Positions 8,150-17,981 are shown, counted from the stretch's first letter. The stretch is DNA of 64,000 bases from Acidimicrobiales bacterium (GCA_020629695.1 JAHDCV010000006.1:28491-92490), one strand, 5' to 3'. Numbers and translations: made by a program. The notes: generated by a model from the letters alone, not told the origin.

Positions 8150-8893
8150 TCAGGCCGGTTTCCGCCATGTCGAGACGTGGCTGGCGCTGTCGGCGGTGAA
8201 CGTCGACCCGCTCCAGTCCCCCCAGCGATGCTCGAGTTCGAGCCCGGCGATCCGAGCCATCAGGTCGTACTCCGCCGGCCAGGCGTAGCGGTGGGTGGAG
8301 GCGAAGGTGCGGGCACGACCCCCGTCGACCCAGGTGTGGTGGGACGTCAGCGTCTGGTTGACGAAGTCGTACTCGTCGATTCCGGTGTGGTCGCCCGTGG
8401 CGTCGAACACCGCATGCCGTTCGCCCGGCATGACGCGGCGGATCTGCGGGATGTGGACCTCGATCAGGAAACGCCCGCCAGGGCCGAGATGGTCGGCGGC
8501 GTTCCGGAAGCAGCGCACCTGGGCGTCTTGGGTGAGCAGGTTCGTGATCGTGTTGAAGACCAGGTAGACGAGTCCGAACTCACCTTCGACCCGGACCGAT
8601 GCCATGTCGCCGAGCACCACCGGCAGATCGGCTCCGCCGGGTTTGGCCCGCAGCTCCGCGAGCATCCCGGGTGAGTACTCGATGCCGTGCACCTCGGCAC
8701 CGGTCTCGGCGAACGGCAGGCCGATCCGTCCGGTCCCGATCGCGAACTCGAGGACGGGTCGGTGGTCGGCCAGTCGTCGGAGGCAGGCGACGGTCTCGGC
8801 GACTTCCGCCGTTCGCCCGTGGCCGCGCAGGCTCGCGTCGTAGTGCCGTGCGCCTTCGTCCCAGGTCTCGACGGGTTGCAGATGGTCGGTCAT
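8150..8893 (-). CDS. Class I SAM-dependent methyltransferase
   Basis: 247 residues. Motif I is VLEFAIGTGRIG and the acidic residue closing strand 2 is in GIEYSP, the two SAM-binding hallmarks. The substrate is unknown. ATG at 8891-8893 overlaps the stop of the upstream kinase gene (ATGA), so the two are co-translated; a frame extension ten codons upstream is rejected for that reason. A two-gene unit of APH-fold kinase and methyltransferase suggests modification of a small molecule, but this is inference. Confidence 0.82.
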   Translation of the reverse strand: MTDHLQPVETWDEGARHYDASLRGHGRTAEVAETVACLRRLADHRPVLEFAIGTGRIGLPFAETGAEVHGIEYSPGMLAELRAKPGGADLPVVLGDMASVRVEGEFGLVYLVFNTITNLLTQDAQVRCFRNAADHLGPGGRFLIEVHIPQIRRVMPGERHAVFDATGDHTGIDEYDFVNQTLTSHHTWVDGGRARTFASTHRYAWPAEYDLMARIAGLELEHRWGDWSGSTFTADSASHVSTWRKPA

Positions 8894-9777
8894 CGCTCCT
8901 CCAGCAGGGTTCGCCGACACCACTCGTCGAGCTCGGGCTCCTCATCGCCGACCCAGCTCCAGTACCCGGCCAGCCATCGCTCCATCGCCGGCAATGCCCC
9001 CAGGAGTCCTCGCCGACGGAGCCAGTCGTCGACGACCGGGTGATCGGTGGGTGCGAGCGCCCCGCGGAGGGTGTCGATCCGGAAGTACGCCGCGGTGGCC
9101 AGTGCATCGAGCCGGCGGTCGGCGATGGCGGTGGTCGGGCCGAAGTCGAGGATGGCCGTGACCGCGGTGCCGGAGGACAGCACATTCGGTGCACATCCAT
9201 CGAGGTGGCACAGCCCGACGGGCCCGTCCGTCGGAAGGCCGTCGGTGAGTGCCGCAGGGTCCACGCTCGCGAAGTCGGGGTCCGCACGCTCGAGACTCCG
9301 CGCCACCCGTTCGACGAGCCAACTGCTCGTCGCGGTGGTGTGGTGAACGAAGGGTCCGATGATGTCCCCGACGACACCGACGCCGGCGGGGTGCGCCGAA
9401 CGGACGTCCGGCAGTGCCTCGAAGGCGTCGAGCACGCCGACGATCAGGCGGTCGCGGTCCGGCCGGTCGAGTGAAGGAAGGACCTCCTGGACGGGTCGAC
9501 CCGGAAGTCGGCGTTCGACGGCGAGGTGGCGTGTTGCGACGGTGTGGACCTCCAGCGTCTCCGGCAGCGCGAATCGGACGGCTCGACGGTCGAATGTCGT
9601 GAGGAGCTCGACGCGCTCGTGGAGTGACTCGAGGGATGATCCGGCGTGGGCGATCCGGAGGACGAGGTCGTCCCCGAGGGGGTAGACCGTGGCCTCCCCA
9701 CCGGAGCCGAGTGGCTCGGCCGTCACTCCGAAGTGCGCGAGTGCCGCGCGGAGGCCGGCGTCGTCAGAGCGAGTCAC
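8890..9777 (-). CDS. Aminoglycoside phosphotransferase (APH) family kinase
   Basis: 295 residues of the APH/choline kinase fold. The catalytic loop is CHLDGCAPN (H191, D193, N198) and the metal-binding Asp is D211 in ILDFG. The N-lobe has a short GSGGEATV nucleotide loop at residues 24-31. The family includes antibiotic kinases but also many metabolic small-molecule kinases; nothing here points to a drug. First gene of a coupled pair with the methyltransferase. Confidence 0.8.
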   Translation of the reverse strand: MTRSDDAGLRAALAHFGVTAEPLGSGGEATVYPLGDDLVLRIAHAGSSLESLHERVELLTTFDRRAVRFALPETLEVHTVATRHLAVERRLPGRPVQEVLPSLDRPDRDRLIVGVLDAFEALPDVRSAHPAGVGVVGDIIGPFVHHTTATSSWLVERVARSLERADPDFASVDPAALTDGLPTDGPVGLCHLDGCAPNVLSSGTAVTAILDFGPTTAIADRRLDALATAAYFRIDTLRGALAPTDHPVVDDWLRRRGLLGALPAMERWLAGYWSWVGDEEPELDEWCRRTLLEER

Positions 9778-9865
9778 GTGCCGCAGCCTCGCAGATCGCG
9801 AGCACGCGCTCGCCGGAATTGCAGGCCCGGAGCGGCAGGACCTGTCGCCTCAGCCTGGGAATTCG

Positions 9866-10630
9866 CTAGTCGCCCATGACGGCGGCGACTTCGATGCGGT
9901 CCTGGCGCCACTCGCGGGCAGACGAGAGCGCCTGGTCGGCGGCGGTCATGATCTCCTCGGAGGAGAACGCATGTGCCGGGTAGCACGCGATGCCGGCCCA
10001 CATGGTCGTGCCGGTCGACTGTTCGGTCATGGCCCGGCGGATCCGCTCGACGGTCCAGATGGCACCGTTCTCGGGAGTGTCCTCGAGCAGGAGCGCGAAG
10101 TAGCCGTTGCGGAGACGGCACGCCGTGTCGGCTTCTCGCAGGGTCTCGGTGATCGAGGTGGCGACGATGTGGGCGTCCGCGTCCTGGACCTGATCACCGG
10201 GCAGGCCGGTGACGACTTCGAGCAGGACCACGGCCACGGGCCGGAGGTGGCGACGGGCGGCAGCGAGGCGGGAGTCGAGGGCGACGTGGAAGAAGCCTTC
10301 GGAGAACAGCCCGGTCTGGACGTCGGTGAGCGTGTCGTCCCCGGCGTCGATCTCGGCGACCTCGTACTCGACCTCGATGTCGCGGCGTAGCTGTTCGCGG
10401 GCTTCGGCGGCTTCGGAGCGCACGGTCCGCAGCTCACCTTCGACGAGCTTCTGCAGGGCGGCCTGTTCGTCGAGGCGCTGGGCGAGGCGCACTCCGGCAA
10501 CACCTGCGGCGAGCGCGAGCACACCGGCGACGGCGCCGAAGATCTGCTCACCCATGAACGCCGCGAGCAGACCCGCAGCGAGTCCGAGGAAGCCGGTCAC
10601 CAGGCCGGGCAGGGCAGCACGTCCACTCAT
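9866..10630 (-). CDS. Membrane protein with degenerate GGDEF domain
   Basis: 254 residues. Two hydrophobic segments at about 9-27 and 30-50 are followed by a coiled-coil linker (about 52-90), then a GGDEF-like fold beginning with D-x-x-TGLFSEGFF near 103-114. The active-site GGDEF loop is replaced by RNGYF at 174-178, so cyclase activity is not expected; it may bind c-di-GMP or GTP, or act as a dimeric signalling scaffold. ATG at 10628-10630 starts just before the first membrane segment. Confidence 0.65.
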   Translation of the reverse strand: MSGRAALPGLVTGFLGLAAGLLAAFMGEQIFGAVAGVLALAAGVAGVRLAQRLDEQAALQKLVEGELRTVRSEAAEAREQLRRDIEVEYEVAEIDAGDDTLTDVQTGLFSEGFFHVALDSRLAAARRHLRPVAVVLLEVVTGLPGDQVQDADAHIVATSITETLREADTACRLRNGYFALLLEDTPENGAIWTVERIRRAMTEQSTGTTMWAGIACYPAHAFSSEEIMTAADQALSSAREWRQDRIEVAAVMGD

Positions 10631-10694
10631 CGGTTCTCCATCGGCACCGGGTCGAAGAAGATGAACCATCTGGGCATGACGACCACCGTATTCG

Positions 10695-12653
10695 TCAGGT
10701 GGTGGCCAATTCGGCGATCTCGGAGATGATCTTGCCGATCTCGAAGTCCTTGGGGGTGTAGACCGCGGCGGCGCCGGCGGCCATCAGTGTCGCCCGGTCG
10801 CTCTCGGGAATGATTCCTCCCACGACGACCGGGGCCTCGCAACCGGCCTCGCGGATGCGTCGGATCGTGTCCGGGACGAGCTCGAGATGGGAACCCGACA
10901 GGATCGAGAGCCCGACGGCGTCGACGTCTTCGTCGCGTGCCGCCGCGGCGATCTCGGCCGGTGTCAACCGGATGCCCTGGTAGATCACCTCCATGCCGGC
11001 GTCGCGTGCCGCGACGGCGATCTGTTCCGCCCCGTTCGAGTGGCCGTCGAGGCCGGGCTTGGCGACGAGCAGTCTCGGCGGTCCCTCGGGTCGGGCTCCC
11101 AACTGCACGGCGATCGCCCGGAGCGCCTCGCTCCCGCCGCCCGCTCCCGCAGCCGCCGCGACGCCGGTGGGAGCGCGGTACTCGCCGAACACCGAGCGGA
11201 GGGTCTCGGCCCACTCGCCCGTGGTCCCGCCGGCCTCGGCGAGAGCGATCGTCGGGATCATGATGTTGTCGCCGTTCTCGGCCGCTGCGCTCAGCTCCGC
11301 TCGGGCTGCGGCGACGGCACCGTTGTTGCGTCCGGCCCGCCACGCCTCGATCGCGGACACGGCCTCGGCCTGGACGTTCGGGTCGACGGTCAGGATCGCG
11401 TCGTCGCCGCCGAGGGGCGACTCCGCCGTCTCGGTGAAGGCGTTGACGCCGACGATGGTCTGTTCGTTCCGCTCGATCCGGCGGAGGCGCTCGGCATGGG
11501 ACCGGACCAGCCGGCCCTTCAGCTCCTCCACGGCGTCGAAGGCGCCGCCCATCTCCAGGACCTCGTCGAGCTCGGCGGTGGCGGACTCCATGAGGTCGTT
11601 GGTGAGGCGGTCCATCACGACGGACCCCTCGAAGATGTCGCCGTACTCCAGCAGGTCCGTTTCGTGGGCGAGCACCTGCTGGATCCGGAGCGACCACTGC
11701 TGGTCCCAGGGTCGGGGAAGCCCGAGCGCCTCGTTCCAGGCGGGAAGTTGCAGCGAGCGGGCGCGAGCGTCGGCGGACAGCGTGACGCCGAGAGCCTCGA
11801 GCACGATCCGCTGGACGTTGTTCTCCGGTTGGGCTTCGGTCAGCCCGAGGGAGTTGACCTGGACGCCATAGCGGAAGCGGCGGGCCTTCGGATCGGTGAT
11901 GCCGTACCGCTCGAGGCAGATCCGGTCCCACAACTTCGTGAAGGCCCGCATCTTGGCGGTCTCCTCGACGAAGCGGATGCCGGCGTTCACGAAGAACGAG
12001 ACCGATCCGACCACGTGGGTGAAGCGGTCGTCGTCGACCTGACCCGACTCCTTCACCGCATCGAGCACGCCGATGGCGGTGGCGAGTGCGTAGGCGATCT
12101 CCTGCGTCGGCGTCGCTCCGGCCTCCTGGAGGTGATACGAGCACACGTTCATCGGGTTCCACTTGGGCACGTGTTCGGAGCAGAACGCGAACATGTCGAC
12201 GATCAGTCGTCGGCTCGGCTCGGGGCCGAAGATGTAGGTGCCCCGGCTGAGGTACTCCTTGACGATGTCGTTCTGGGTCGTGCCGCGCAGGGCGGCCGAC
12301 GGAACGCCTTGCACCTTCGCGTTGGCGATGTGCAGTCCGAGCAGCCACGCGGCCGGCGCGTTGATCGTCATCGAGGTGTTCATCTCCCCGACGGGGATGC
12401 CATCGAGCAGCGTGGCCATGTCGCCGAGATGCGACACGGGCACGCCGACCTTGCCGACCTCGCCGGCGGCGAGAGGATGGTCCGGGTCGTAGCCGGTCTG
12501 GGTCGGGAGATCGAACGCGATCGACAGGCCCGTCTGCCCCTTGGCCAGGTTGGTGCGGTAGAGCTCGTTCGACGCCTTCGCCGTCGAGTGTCCCGAGTAG
12601 GTCCGCATCATCCATGGACGGCTGCGGGGCGTGGGGCTGGTCGTGTCAGACAT
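10695..12653 (-). CDS. meaA: Ethylmalonyl-CoA mutase MeaA-type (B12-dependent acyl-CoA mutase)
   Basis: 652 residues in a single chain with a catalytic TIM barrel followed by a B12-binding domain. The segments TGLSIAFDLPTQTGYD and GEVGKVGVPVSHLGDM are typical of MeaA/Ecm rather than methylmalonyl-CoA mutase. The cobalamin motif is DGHSNG (D536, H538 being the axial ligand). The enzyme converts ethylmalonyl-CoA to methylsuccinyl-CoA in the ethylmalonyl-CoA pathway of acetate assimilation. Crotonyl-CoA carboxylase/reductase is not in the window. ATG at 12651-12653 overlaps the aat stop by 8 bases, which fixes the start. A 3-hydroxyacyl-CoA dehydrogenase gene lies just upstream. Confidence 0.87.
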   Translation of the reverse strand: MSDTTSPTPRSRPWMMRTYSGHSTAKASNELYRTNLAKGQTGLSIAFDLPTQTGYDPDHPLAAGEVGKVGVPVSHLGDMATLLDGIPVGEMNTSMTINAPAAWLLGLHIANAKVQGVPSAALRGTTQNDIVKEYLSRGTYIFGPEPSRRLIVDMFAFCSEHVPKWNPMNVCSYHLQEAGATPTQEIAYALATAIGVLDAVKESGQVDDDRFTHVVGSVSFFVNAGIRFVEETAKMRAFTKLWDRICLERYGITDPKARRFRYGVQVNSLGLTEAQPENNVQRIVLEALGVTLSADARARSLQLPAWNEALGLPRPWDQQWSLRIQQVLAHETDLLEYGDIFEGSVVMDRLTNDLMESATAELDEVLEMGGAFDAVEELKGRLVRSHAERLRRIERNEQTIVGVNAFTETAESPLGGDDAILTVDPNVQAEAVSAIEAWRAGRNNGAVAAARAELSAAAENGDNIMIPTIALAEAGGTTGEWAETLRSVFGEYRAPTGVAAAAGAGGGSEALRAIAVQLGARPEGPPRLLVAKPGLDGHSNGAEQIAVAARDAGMEVIYQGIRLTPAEIAAAARDEDVDAVGLSILSGSHLELVPDTIRRIREAGCEAPVVVGGIIPESDRATLMAAGAAAVYTPKDFEIGKIISEIAELATT

Positions 12654-13398
12654 GGGATGCTCCATCGGCCGATTCGCGTCGGCCATCAGGCGACGGTGAC
12701 CATGCACCGTCGGTCGTGAGATCGGGTCGAGGCAAGTCGACGGCCGCGCTGAGGCGTTCGACGTAGTCCCCACGAGGCAGGTCGATCACGCCCAGCGAGG
12801 CGAGGTGATCCGTTCGCCACTGGACGTCGAGGAGCCGGCGCGAGCTCTCGCCGGCGCTGCGAAGTCGGTCGATGAGGGCGACGAGTGCGACCTTCGACGC
12901 GTCGGTGGCGTGGTGGAACATCGATTCGCCGGCGAAGAGTCCGCCGATCGCGACGCCGTACAGGCCTCCGACGAGGTCGTCGTCACGCCAGACCTCGACC
13001 GAGTGTGCCCAACCGAGGTGATGGAGCTCCGTGTAGGCCCGCTCGATCCGACCGTCGATCCATCGACCGTGTCGACGGGGGTCCGCGCAGGCTCGCAGGA
13101 CCTGATCGAAGGCGTGATCCACCGTGACCACGTAGCGCCGGCACGATCGACGGAGCGACCGGGACGGCTCGAACGTGTCGATGGGCAGCACCCCACGTGG
13201 ATCCGGATGCCACCAACCGATCGCCCGCCGATCGGCCGGCATCGGGAAGTAGCCATGCCGATACGCCTCGACGAGGGTCGCTGGCTCGAGGTCCGCCCCG
13301 ATCGTGACGAAGTCCTCGCCCGGGGCGAGGGTCGAAGCGTCGGGGAACCGCCACTCGGACGGTCCGAGCTCGACGGGCTCAGTAGTCGTAGAAGCCAC
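12646..13398 (-). CDS. aat: Leucyl/phenylalanyl-tRNA--protein transferase
   Basis: 250 residues. Segments GYFPMP, WWHPDPRGVLP, GGLYGVAIGGLFAGESMF and LLDVQW are the conserved blocks of Aat, which adds Leu or Phe to N-terminal basic residues and so marks proteins for ClpS/ClpAP degradation. GTG at 13396-13398 is chosen: a GGAAG ribosome site lies 7 bases upstream and the start overlaps the end of the dehydrogenase gene by 20 bases. The C-terminal 8 bases overlap meaA. An N-end-rule transferase between two acyl-CoA genes is a curious but probably non-functional association. Confidence 0.88.
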   Translation of the reverse strand: MASTTTEPVELGPSEWRFPDASTLAPGEDFVTIGADLEPATLVEAYRHGYFPMPADRRAIGWWHPDPRGVLPIDTFEPSRSLRRSCRRYVVTVDHAFDQVLRACADPRRHGRWIDGRIERAYTELHHLGWAHSVEVWRDDDLVGGLYGVAIGGLFAGESMFHHATDASKVALVALIDRLRSAGESSRRLLDVQWRTDHLASLGVIDLPRGDYVERLSAAVDLPRPDLTTDGAWSPSPDGRRESADGASHV

Positions 13399-14221
13399 GC
13401 TTCGACTTCCGGCCGAGGTGGCCGGCCGAGACCATACGACGCAGGCGAGGAGCGGGAGCGAAGTTCGGATCGGCGAACTCGGCATGGAGCGCGTCGAGAA
13501 TCGCCACCGAGGTGTCGAGCCCGACGAGGTCGAGCAGCGCGAGGGGGCCCATCGGGAAGTTGCAGCCGCCCTGCATCGCGACGTCGATGTCCTCGGCCGA
13601 CGCCGTTCCCCGCTCGAGCAGCTTGACGGCGTTGTTGAGATACGGGAAGAGCAGTGCGTTGACGATGAAGCCCGCCCGGTCGGTCACCTCGACGGTCTGT
13701 TTGCCACATGCCCGGGCGAACTCGGTGGCGAGGCGCACGGTCTCCTCCGAGGCCGTGCGGGGACGGATGATCTCGACGAGCGACATCATCGGTGCGGGGT
13801 TGAAGAAGTGGATGCCGCAGACCTGCTCGGGGTGGCCGCTCGCGATGGCCATCTCCACGACCGGCAGGGTCGAGGTGTTGGTCGCGAGGATGGCGTCGGG
13901 TGCGATCCTGCCGAGCTCCGCGAACAGGTCGCGCTTCACGTCGAGGTTCTCGACGACGGACTCGATGATCAGATCACAGTCGGCGAGACCGTCCAGATCC
14001 ACACAGCAGGTGAGGCGTGCGAGCGCGTCGTCGCGGTCGGCCTGGGTCATGCGCTCCTTCGCAACGGCGCGATCGAAGGACTTGGTCACGGCAGCAACTG
14101 AGGCCTCGCCGCTCGCTGCGCTGCGGGAGCGCAGCACGGTCTCGAAACCCGCCTTGGCGACGACCTCCGCGAGGCCGCTGCCCATGATCCCGGAGCCGAT
14201 GATGCCGACGGTCTTCGTCAT
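13379..14221 (-). CDS. 3-hydroxybutyryl-CoA dehydrogenase
   Basis: 280 residues, the standard short 3-hydroxyacyl-CoA dehydrogenase. The NAD site is GIIGSGIMGSG at residues 6-16. HFFNPAPMMSLVEI carries the catalytic His, followed by the Glu region, and RAGFIVNALLFPY opens the dimerisation domain. It interconverts acetoacetyl-CoA and 3-hydroxybutyryl-CoA, which is a step of the ethylmalonyl-CoA route, fatty acid oxidation or storage polymer synthesis. It is first in a three-gene overlapping unit with aat and meaA. Confidence 0.88.
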   Translation of the reverse strand: MTKTVGIIGSGIMGSGLAEVVAKAGFETVLRSRSAASGEASVAAVTKSFDRAVAKERMTQADRDDALARLTCCVDLDGLADCDLIIESVVENLDVKRDLFAELGRIAPDAILATNTSTLPVVEMAIASGHPEQVCGIHFFNPAPMMSLVEIIRPRTASEETVRLATEFARACGKQTVEVTDRAGFIVNALLFPYLNNAVKLLERGTASAEDIDVAMQGGCNFPMGPLALLDLVGLDTSVAILDALHAEFADPNFAPAPRLRRMVSAGHLGRKSKRGFYDY

Positions 14222-14268
14222 GGCCGCGAAGCGTACGGGAGTGAGCGCGTGCGAGTAAAAAGAAGCAG

Positions 14269-14718
14269 ATGAGCGGATCGACCCCCCGGCTGCGAACGGC
14301 GGCCCTCCTCACCGATGCCCTCGACGAGTCCGAGGGGCCGAACGTCGTCGTCCGGAGCCGGTTCCACACCCTCCGCGGCGACCTCGATCGGGAGATCGAC
14401 GGAGCGCTGTTCGGCTGCTGGCTCTGGAAGCTCGGCGTCGACCCGGCCGAGGTGTTGCGAGCGGTCGCGGCCCGGCTCGTGCCGGGTGCCCGGGTGCGGT
14501 TCTGTGAACCGTCGCCCGGACCGTCGGTCGTGCCTGCGCTCGGTGCGGCGCTCACCGGGTACCGGTTCGATCGGGACATCCCGGCACTGATCCGCGAGAG
14601 CGGGTTGATCGTCACCACGATCGAGCGCTTCGCGATCGCACCCGGTGCGTGGTTCTGTGCCGGTATCGCCGAGTTCGATCCCCTCGAGCTCGCGAACCAG
14701 GATCTCAGGACTCGGTGA
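14269..14718 (+). CDS. Methyltransferase-like C-terminal fragment protein
   Basis: 149 residues. The stretch LRAVAARLVPGARVRFCEPSPGP followed by FDRDIPALIRESGLIV resembles the second half of a class I methyltransferase (strands 4-7), but no glycine-rich SAM motif I is present. Upstream DNA is too short to hold a missing half before the divergent dehydrogenase gene. An AGAAG sequence precedes the ATG. It overlaps the cyclophilin gene tail to tail by 14 bases. It may be a decayed gene or a small non-SAM-binding relative. Confidence 0.45.
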   Translation: MSGSTPRLRTAALLTDALDESEGPNVVVRSRFHTLRGDLDREIDGALFGCWLWKLGVDPAEVLRAVAARLVPGARVRFCEPSPGPSVVPALGAALTGYRFDRDIPALIRESGLIVTTIERFAIAPGAWFCAGIAEFDPLELANQDLRTR

Positions 14719-15583
14719 TCGTCACCGACTCGATGATGACGGCCTCCATCGGTGTGCCATCGCTGCTGCCGACGGCCTCGATGCCCTTCACGACGTCGTC
14801 GTAGCCGGCGGTCACCGTGCCGAACAACGAGTAGGCGGGCTGGAGCTGCGCCCCGTCGTCGCCGGTGATGATGAAGAACTGGCTGCCGTTCGAGTCGGGA
14901 CCGGAGTTGGCCATCGCGACCGAGCCGAGGTCGTACTGGCCGGCTTCGGGGAGTTCGTCGCCGAACCGGTAACCCGGGCCGCCACGACCGAGGCCCGCAC
15001 CGGCGCCGTCGCCGATGGCATCGCCGCCCTGGACGACGAAGCCCGGGATGATCCGGTGGAACGGCACCCCTTCGTAGTAGCGGTACCGGGCGAGCACCAC
15101 GAAGTTGTTCACCGTGTTCGGGGCCTGCTCGGCGTCGAGCGCGATGGTGAACTCACCGGCGGTGGTGCTGACCACGGCCGTGTACGTCGTCGTCGGATCG
15201 ATGCACATGGGCGGGGCCGACTCGAATGCCGTGATGCGCTCGGTCTCGCCCTCGGCCGCGGGGCACGGCGTGACTCCGGTGATCGCGCCTCCGGCCTCGG
15301 GCGGGGCGAGCACGGGGGGTGCGTCGGGTGCGGCCTCGGCCTCGGCCGCGGTCGTGGTGCTGGTCTCGACGACGGTGGTGGAGGTCGGCTCGGACGGCGC
15401 GGCGGCCTCGTCGTCGTCGCCACCCGAGAGTGAGATCAGGTACGCGCCGACGAGGACGACCGCGGCGAGTGCCACGAAGAAGATGATCCGCTGGTTCCGG
15501 TCCGCCTTGCGCTCCGCCGCCTCGGCCGCTTCCTTCGCTGCCGCACGGTTGGCCTTCTGTCGAGCTCGTTTGTCAGTTGCCAC
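14705..15583 (-). CDS. Membrane-anchored cyclophilin-type peptidyl-prolyl isomerase
   Basis: 292 residues from the GTG at 15581-15583. A basic, Ala-rich cytoplasmic N-terminus (KRARQKANRAAAKEAAE) leads into one transmembrane helix at about 34-52, a Thr/Ala/Glu-rich linker of about 50 residues, then a cyclophilin domain with FHRIIPGFVVQGGD and GSQFFI active-site segments. The isomerase domain should lie outside the membrane and assist folding of exported proteins. Two Cys in the domain N-terminal part may pair. Similar anchored PPIases are common in actinobacteria. Confidence 0.87.
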   Translation of the reverse strand: MATDKRARQKANRAAAKEAAEAAERKADRNQRIIFFVALAAVVLVGAYLISLSGGDDDEAAAPSEPTSTTVVETSTTTAAEAEAAPDAPPVLAPPEAGGAITGVTPCPAAEGETERITAFESAPPMCIDPTTTYTAVVSTTAGEFTIALDAEQAPNTVNNFVVLARYRYYEGVPFHRIIPGFVVQGGDAIGDGAGAGLGRGGPGYRFGDELPEAGQYDLGSVAMANSGPDSNGSQFFIITGDDGAQLQPAYSLFGTVTAGYDDVVKGIEAVGSSDGTPMEAVIIESVTITES

Positions 15584-15665
15584 GGCCGCTGAAACTACCA
15601 ACGGCGATGCGTCGGACGGCATCACCGGGGGTGTGAAACCCCATGGACGAGCGGCTCGGCATCGG

Positions 15666-15671
15666 TAGCGT
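15666..15671 (+). promoter_or_regulatory. Candidate -10 element of a leaderless promoter (lysC)
   Basis: TAGCGT lies 6 bases before the lysC GTG at 15678, with no ribosome-binding sequence. Same box and spacing as for the HD gene and asd. Confidence 0.42.
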
Positions 15672-15677
15672 GAGGCC

Positions 15678-16910
15678 GTGGCACTCATCGTCCAGAAATT
15701 CGGTGGCACCTCCGTGGCCGACGCCGACCGCATGCGCGCCGTCGCCGACCACGTCGCACGGTGCCGACGTCGTGGAGATCAGATCGTCCTGGTCGTGTCG
15801 GCGATGGGCAAGGAGACCGACGAGCTGCTCCGCCTCGCGAACGAGGTCGCCGACGAGCGCCCCGGCCGTGAGATGGACATGCTCATCACGGCGGGCGAAC
15901 GCAAGGCGATCGCCCTCATGTGCATGGCGATCGCCGATCAGGGCATCGAGGCCCACTCCTTCACCGGTTCGCAGGCCGGCTTCCTCACCGACACCAACCA
16001 TCGCAACGCGAAGATCCTGCAGCTGAGGCCCGATCGGATCCGGGCCGCGCTCGACGCCGGCATCGTTCCGGTCGTCGCGGGCTCGCAGGGTGTGTCCACC
16101 GACAAGGAGATCACATTCCTCGGTCGCGGCGGCTCCGACACCACGGCCGTGGCGCTCGCGCAGGCGCTCGATGCCGATCTGTGTGAGTTGTACACCGACG
16201 TCACCGGCGTGTTCTCGGCCGATCCTCGCATCGTCTCGGCGGCCCGCAGGATCGATCGGATCAGCTTCGACGAGCTCCTCGAGATGACGGCGACGGGTTG
16301 TCCCAAGCCCGCCATGCGGTCGGTCGAAGTCGCACACAATCACCAGGTCCCCCTCCACATCCGCTCGGCGTTCACCTGGGAGCCGGGCACCCTCGTCGTC
16401 CAGGAGACGAACACCATGGAACAGCCGATCATCCGCGCCGTCACCCATGACGACTCCGAGTCGAAGGTGACCGTGACCCGTGTCGCCGATCGCCCCGGTG
16501 TGTCGGCCACGATGTTCCGGGCGCTCGCCGACGCCGGCGTCAACGTCGACATGATCGTGCAGAACGTCTCGGAGGAGGGGCAGACCGACATCTCGTTCAC
16601 CTGTCCGTCCGAGGATCTCGATGCGGCGTGCGCCGTGTTGGAAGGTGGGCTGCTGGATGCCGTCGGTGGGGCGGGACTGGTGACCGACCCGACGATCGGC
16701 AAGGTCTCGGTGGTCGGCGCGGGCATGAAGTCGAACCCCGGAGTGGCTGCGACGATGTTCGAGACGCTCGCCGAGAACGACATCAACATCGAGATGATCT
16801 CGACGAGTGCGATCCGGATCAGCTGCGTGATCGACGCGGCGGAGCTCGAGCGTGCGGTCCAGCTCCTCCACAGCGCCTTCGGTCTCGATGGTGCGGCGCC
16901 GGTCGGCTGA
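15678..16910 (+). CDS. lysC: Aspartate kinase
   Basis: 410 residues. The kinase domain opens with VQKFGGTSV and contains GRGGSDTTAVALA; two C-terminal ACT domains (about 265-330 and 345-410) provide feedback control. It phosphorylates aspartate, the first step to lysine, threonine and methionine. It is followed by asd, the next enzyme in the pathway. As in Corynebacterium and Bacillus, an in-frame internal ATG with a good ribosome site could produce a separate regulatory beta subunit from the same gene. GTG start is preceded by a leaderless-type -10 box. Confidence 0.95.
   Translation: MALIVQKFGGTSVADADRMRAVADHVARCRRRGDQIVLVVSAMGKETDELLRLANEVADERPGREMDMLITAGERKAIALMCMAIADQGIEAHSFTGSQAGFLTDTNHRNAKILQLRPDRIRAALDAGIVPVVAGSQGVSTDKEITFLGRGGSDTTAVALAQALDADLCELYTDVTGVFSADPRIVSAARRIDRISFDELLEMTATGCPKPAMRSVEVAHNHQVPLHIRSAFTWEPGTLVVQETNTMEQPIIRAVTHDDSESKVTVTRVADRPGVSATMFRALADAGVNVDMIVQNVSEEGQTDISFTCPSEDLDAACAVLEGGLLDAVGGAGLVTDPTIGKVSVVGAGMKSNPGVAATMFETLAENDINIEMISTSAIRISCVIDAAELERAVQLLHSAFGLDGAAPVG
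16402..16418 (+). promoter_or_regulatory. Internal ribosome-binding site and ATG for a lysC beta subunit
   Basis: AGGAG at 16402-16406 lies 9 bases before an in-frame ATG at 16416-16418, codon 247 of lysC. Translation here gives 164 residues beginning MEQPIIRAV and covering the whole ACT-domain region, matching the position of the internal start known for alpha2-beta2 aspartate kinases. Seen directly; use of the start is inferred. Confidence 0.55.
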
Positions 16911-16943
16911 CGGTTCGCGAAACTCGATGGCCGGTGTGCGTGA

Positions 16944-17975
<1,032 letters not shown>

Positions 17976-17981
17976 CGCCGC

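Noticed and set aside
10887..12719. Long plus-strand frame opposite meaA
   Set aside because: Its product is Arg/Gly/Val-rich without any fold; the minus strand encodes a full B12-dependent mutase.
14222..14268. A missing N-terminal half of the methyltransferase-like gene read through a stop
   Set aside because: The 47-base gap to the divergent dehydrogenase gene cannot hold a SAM-binding domain.
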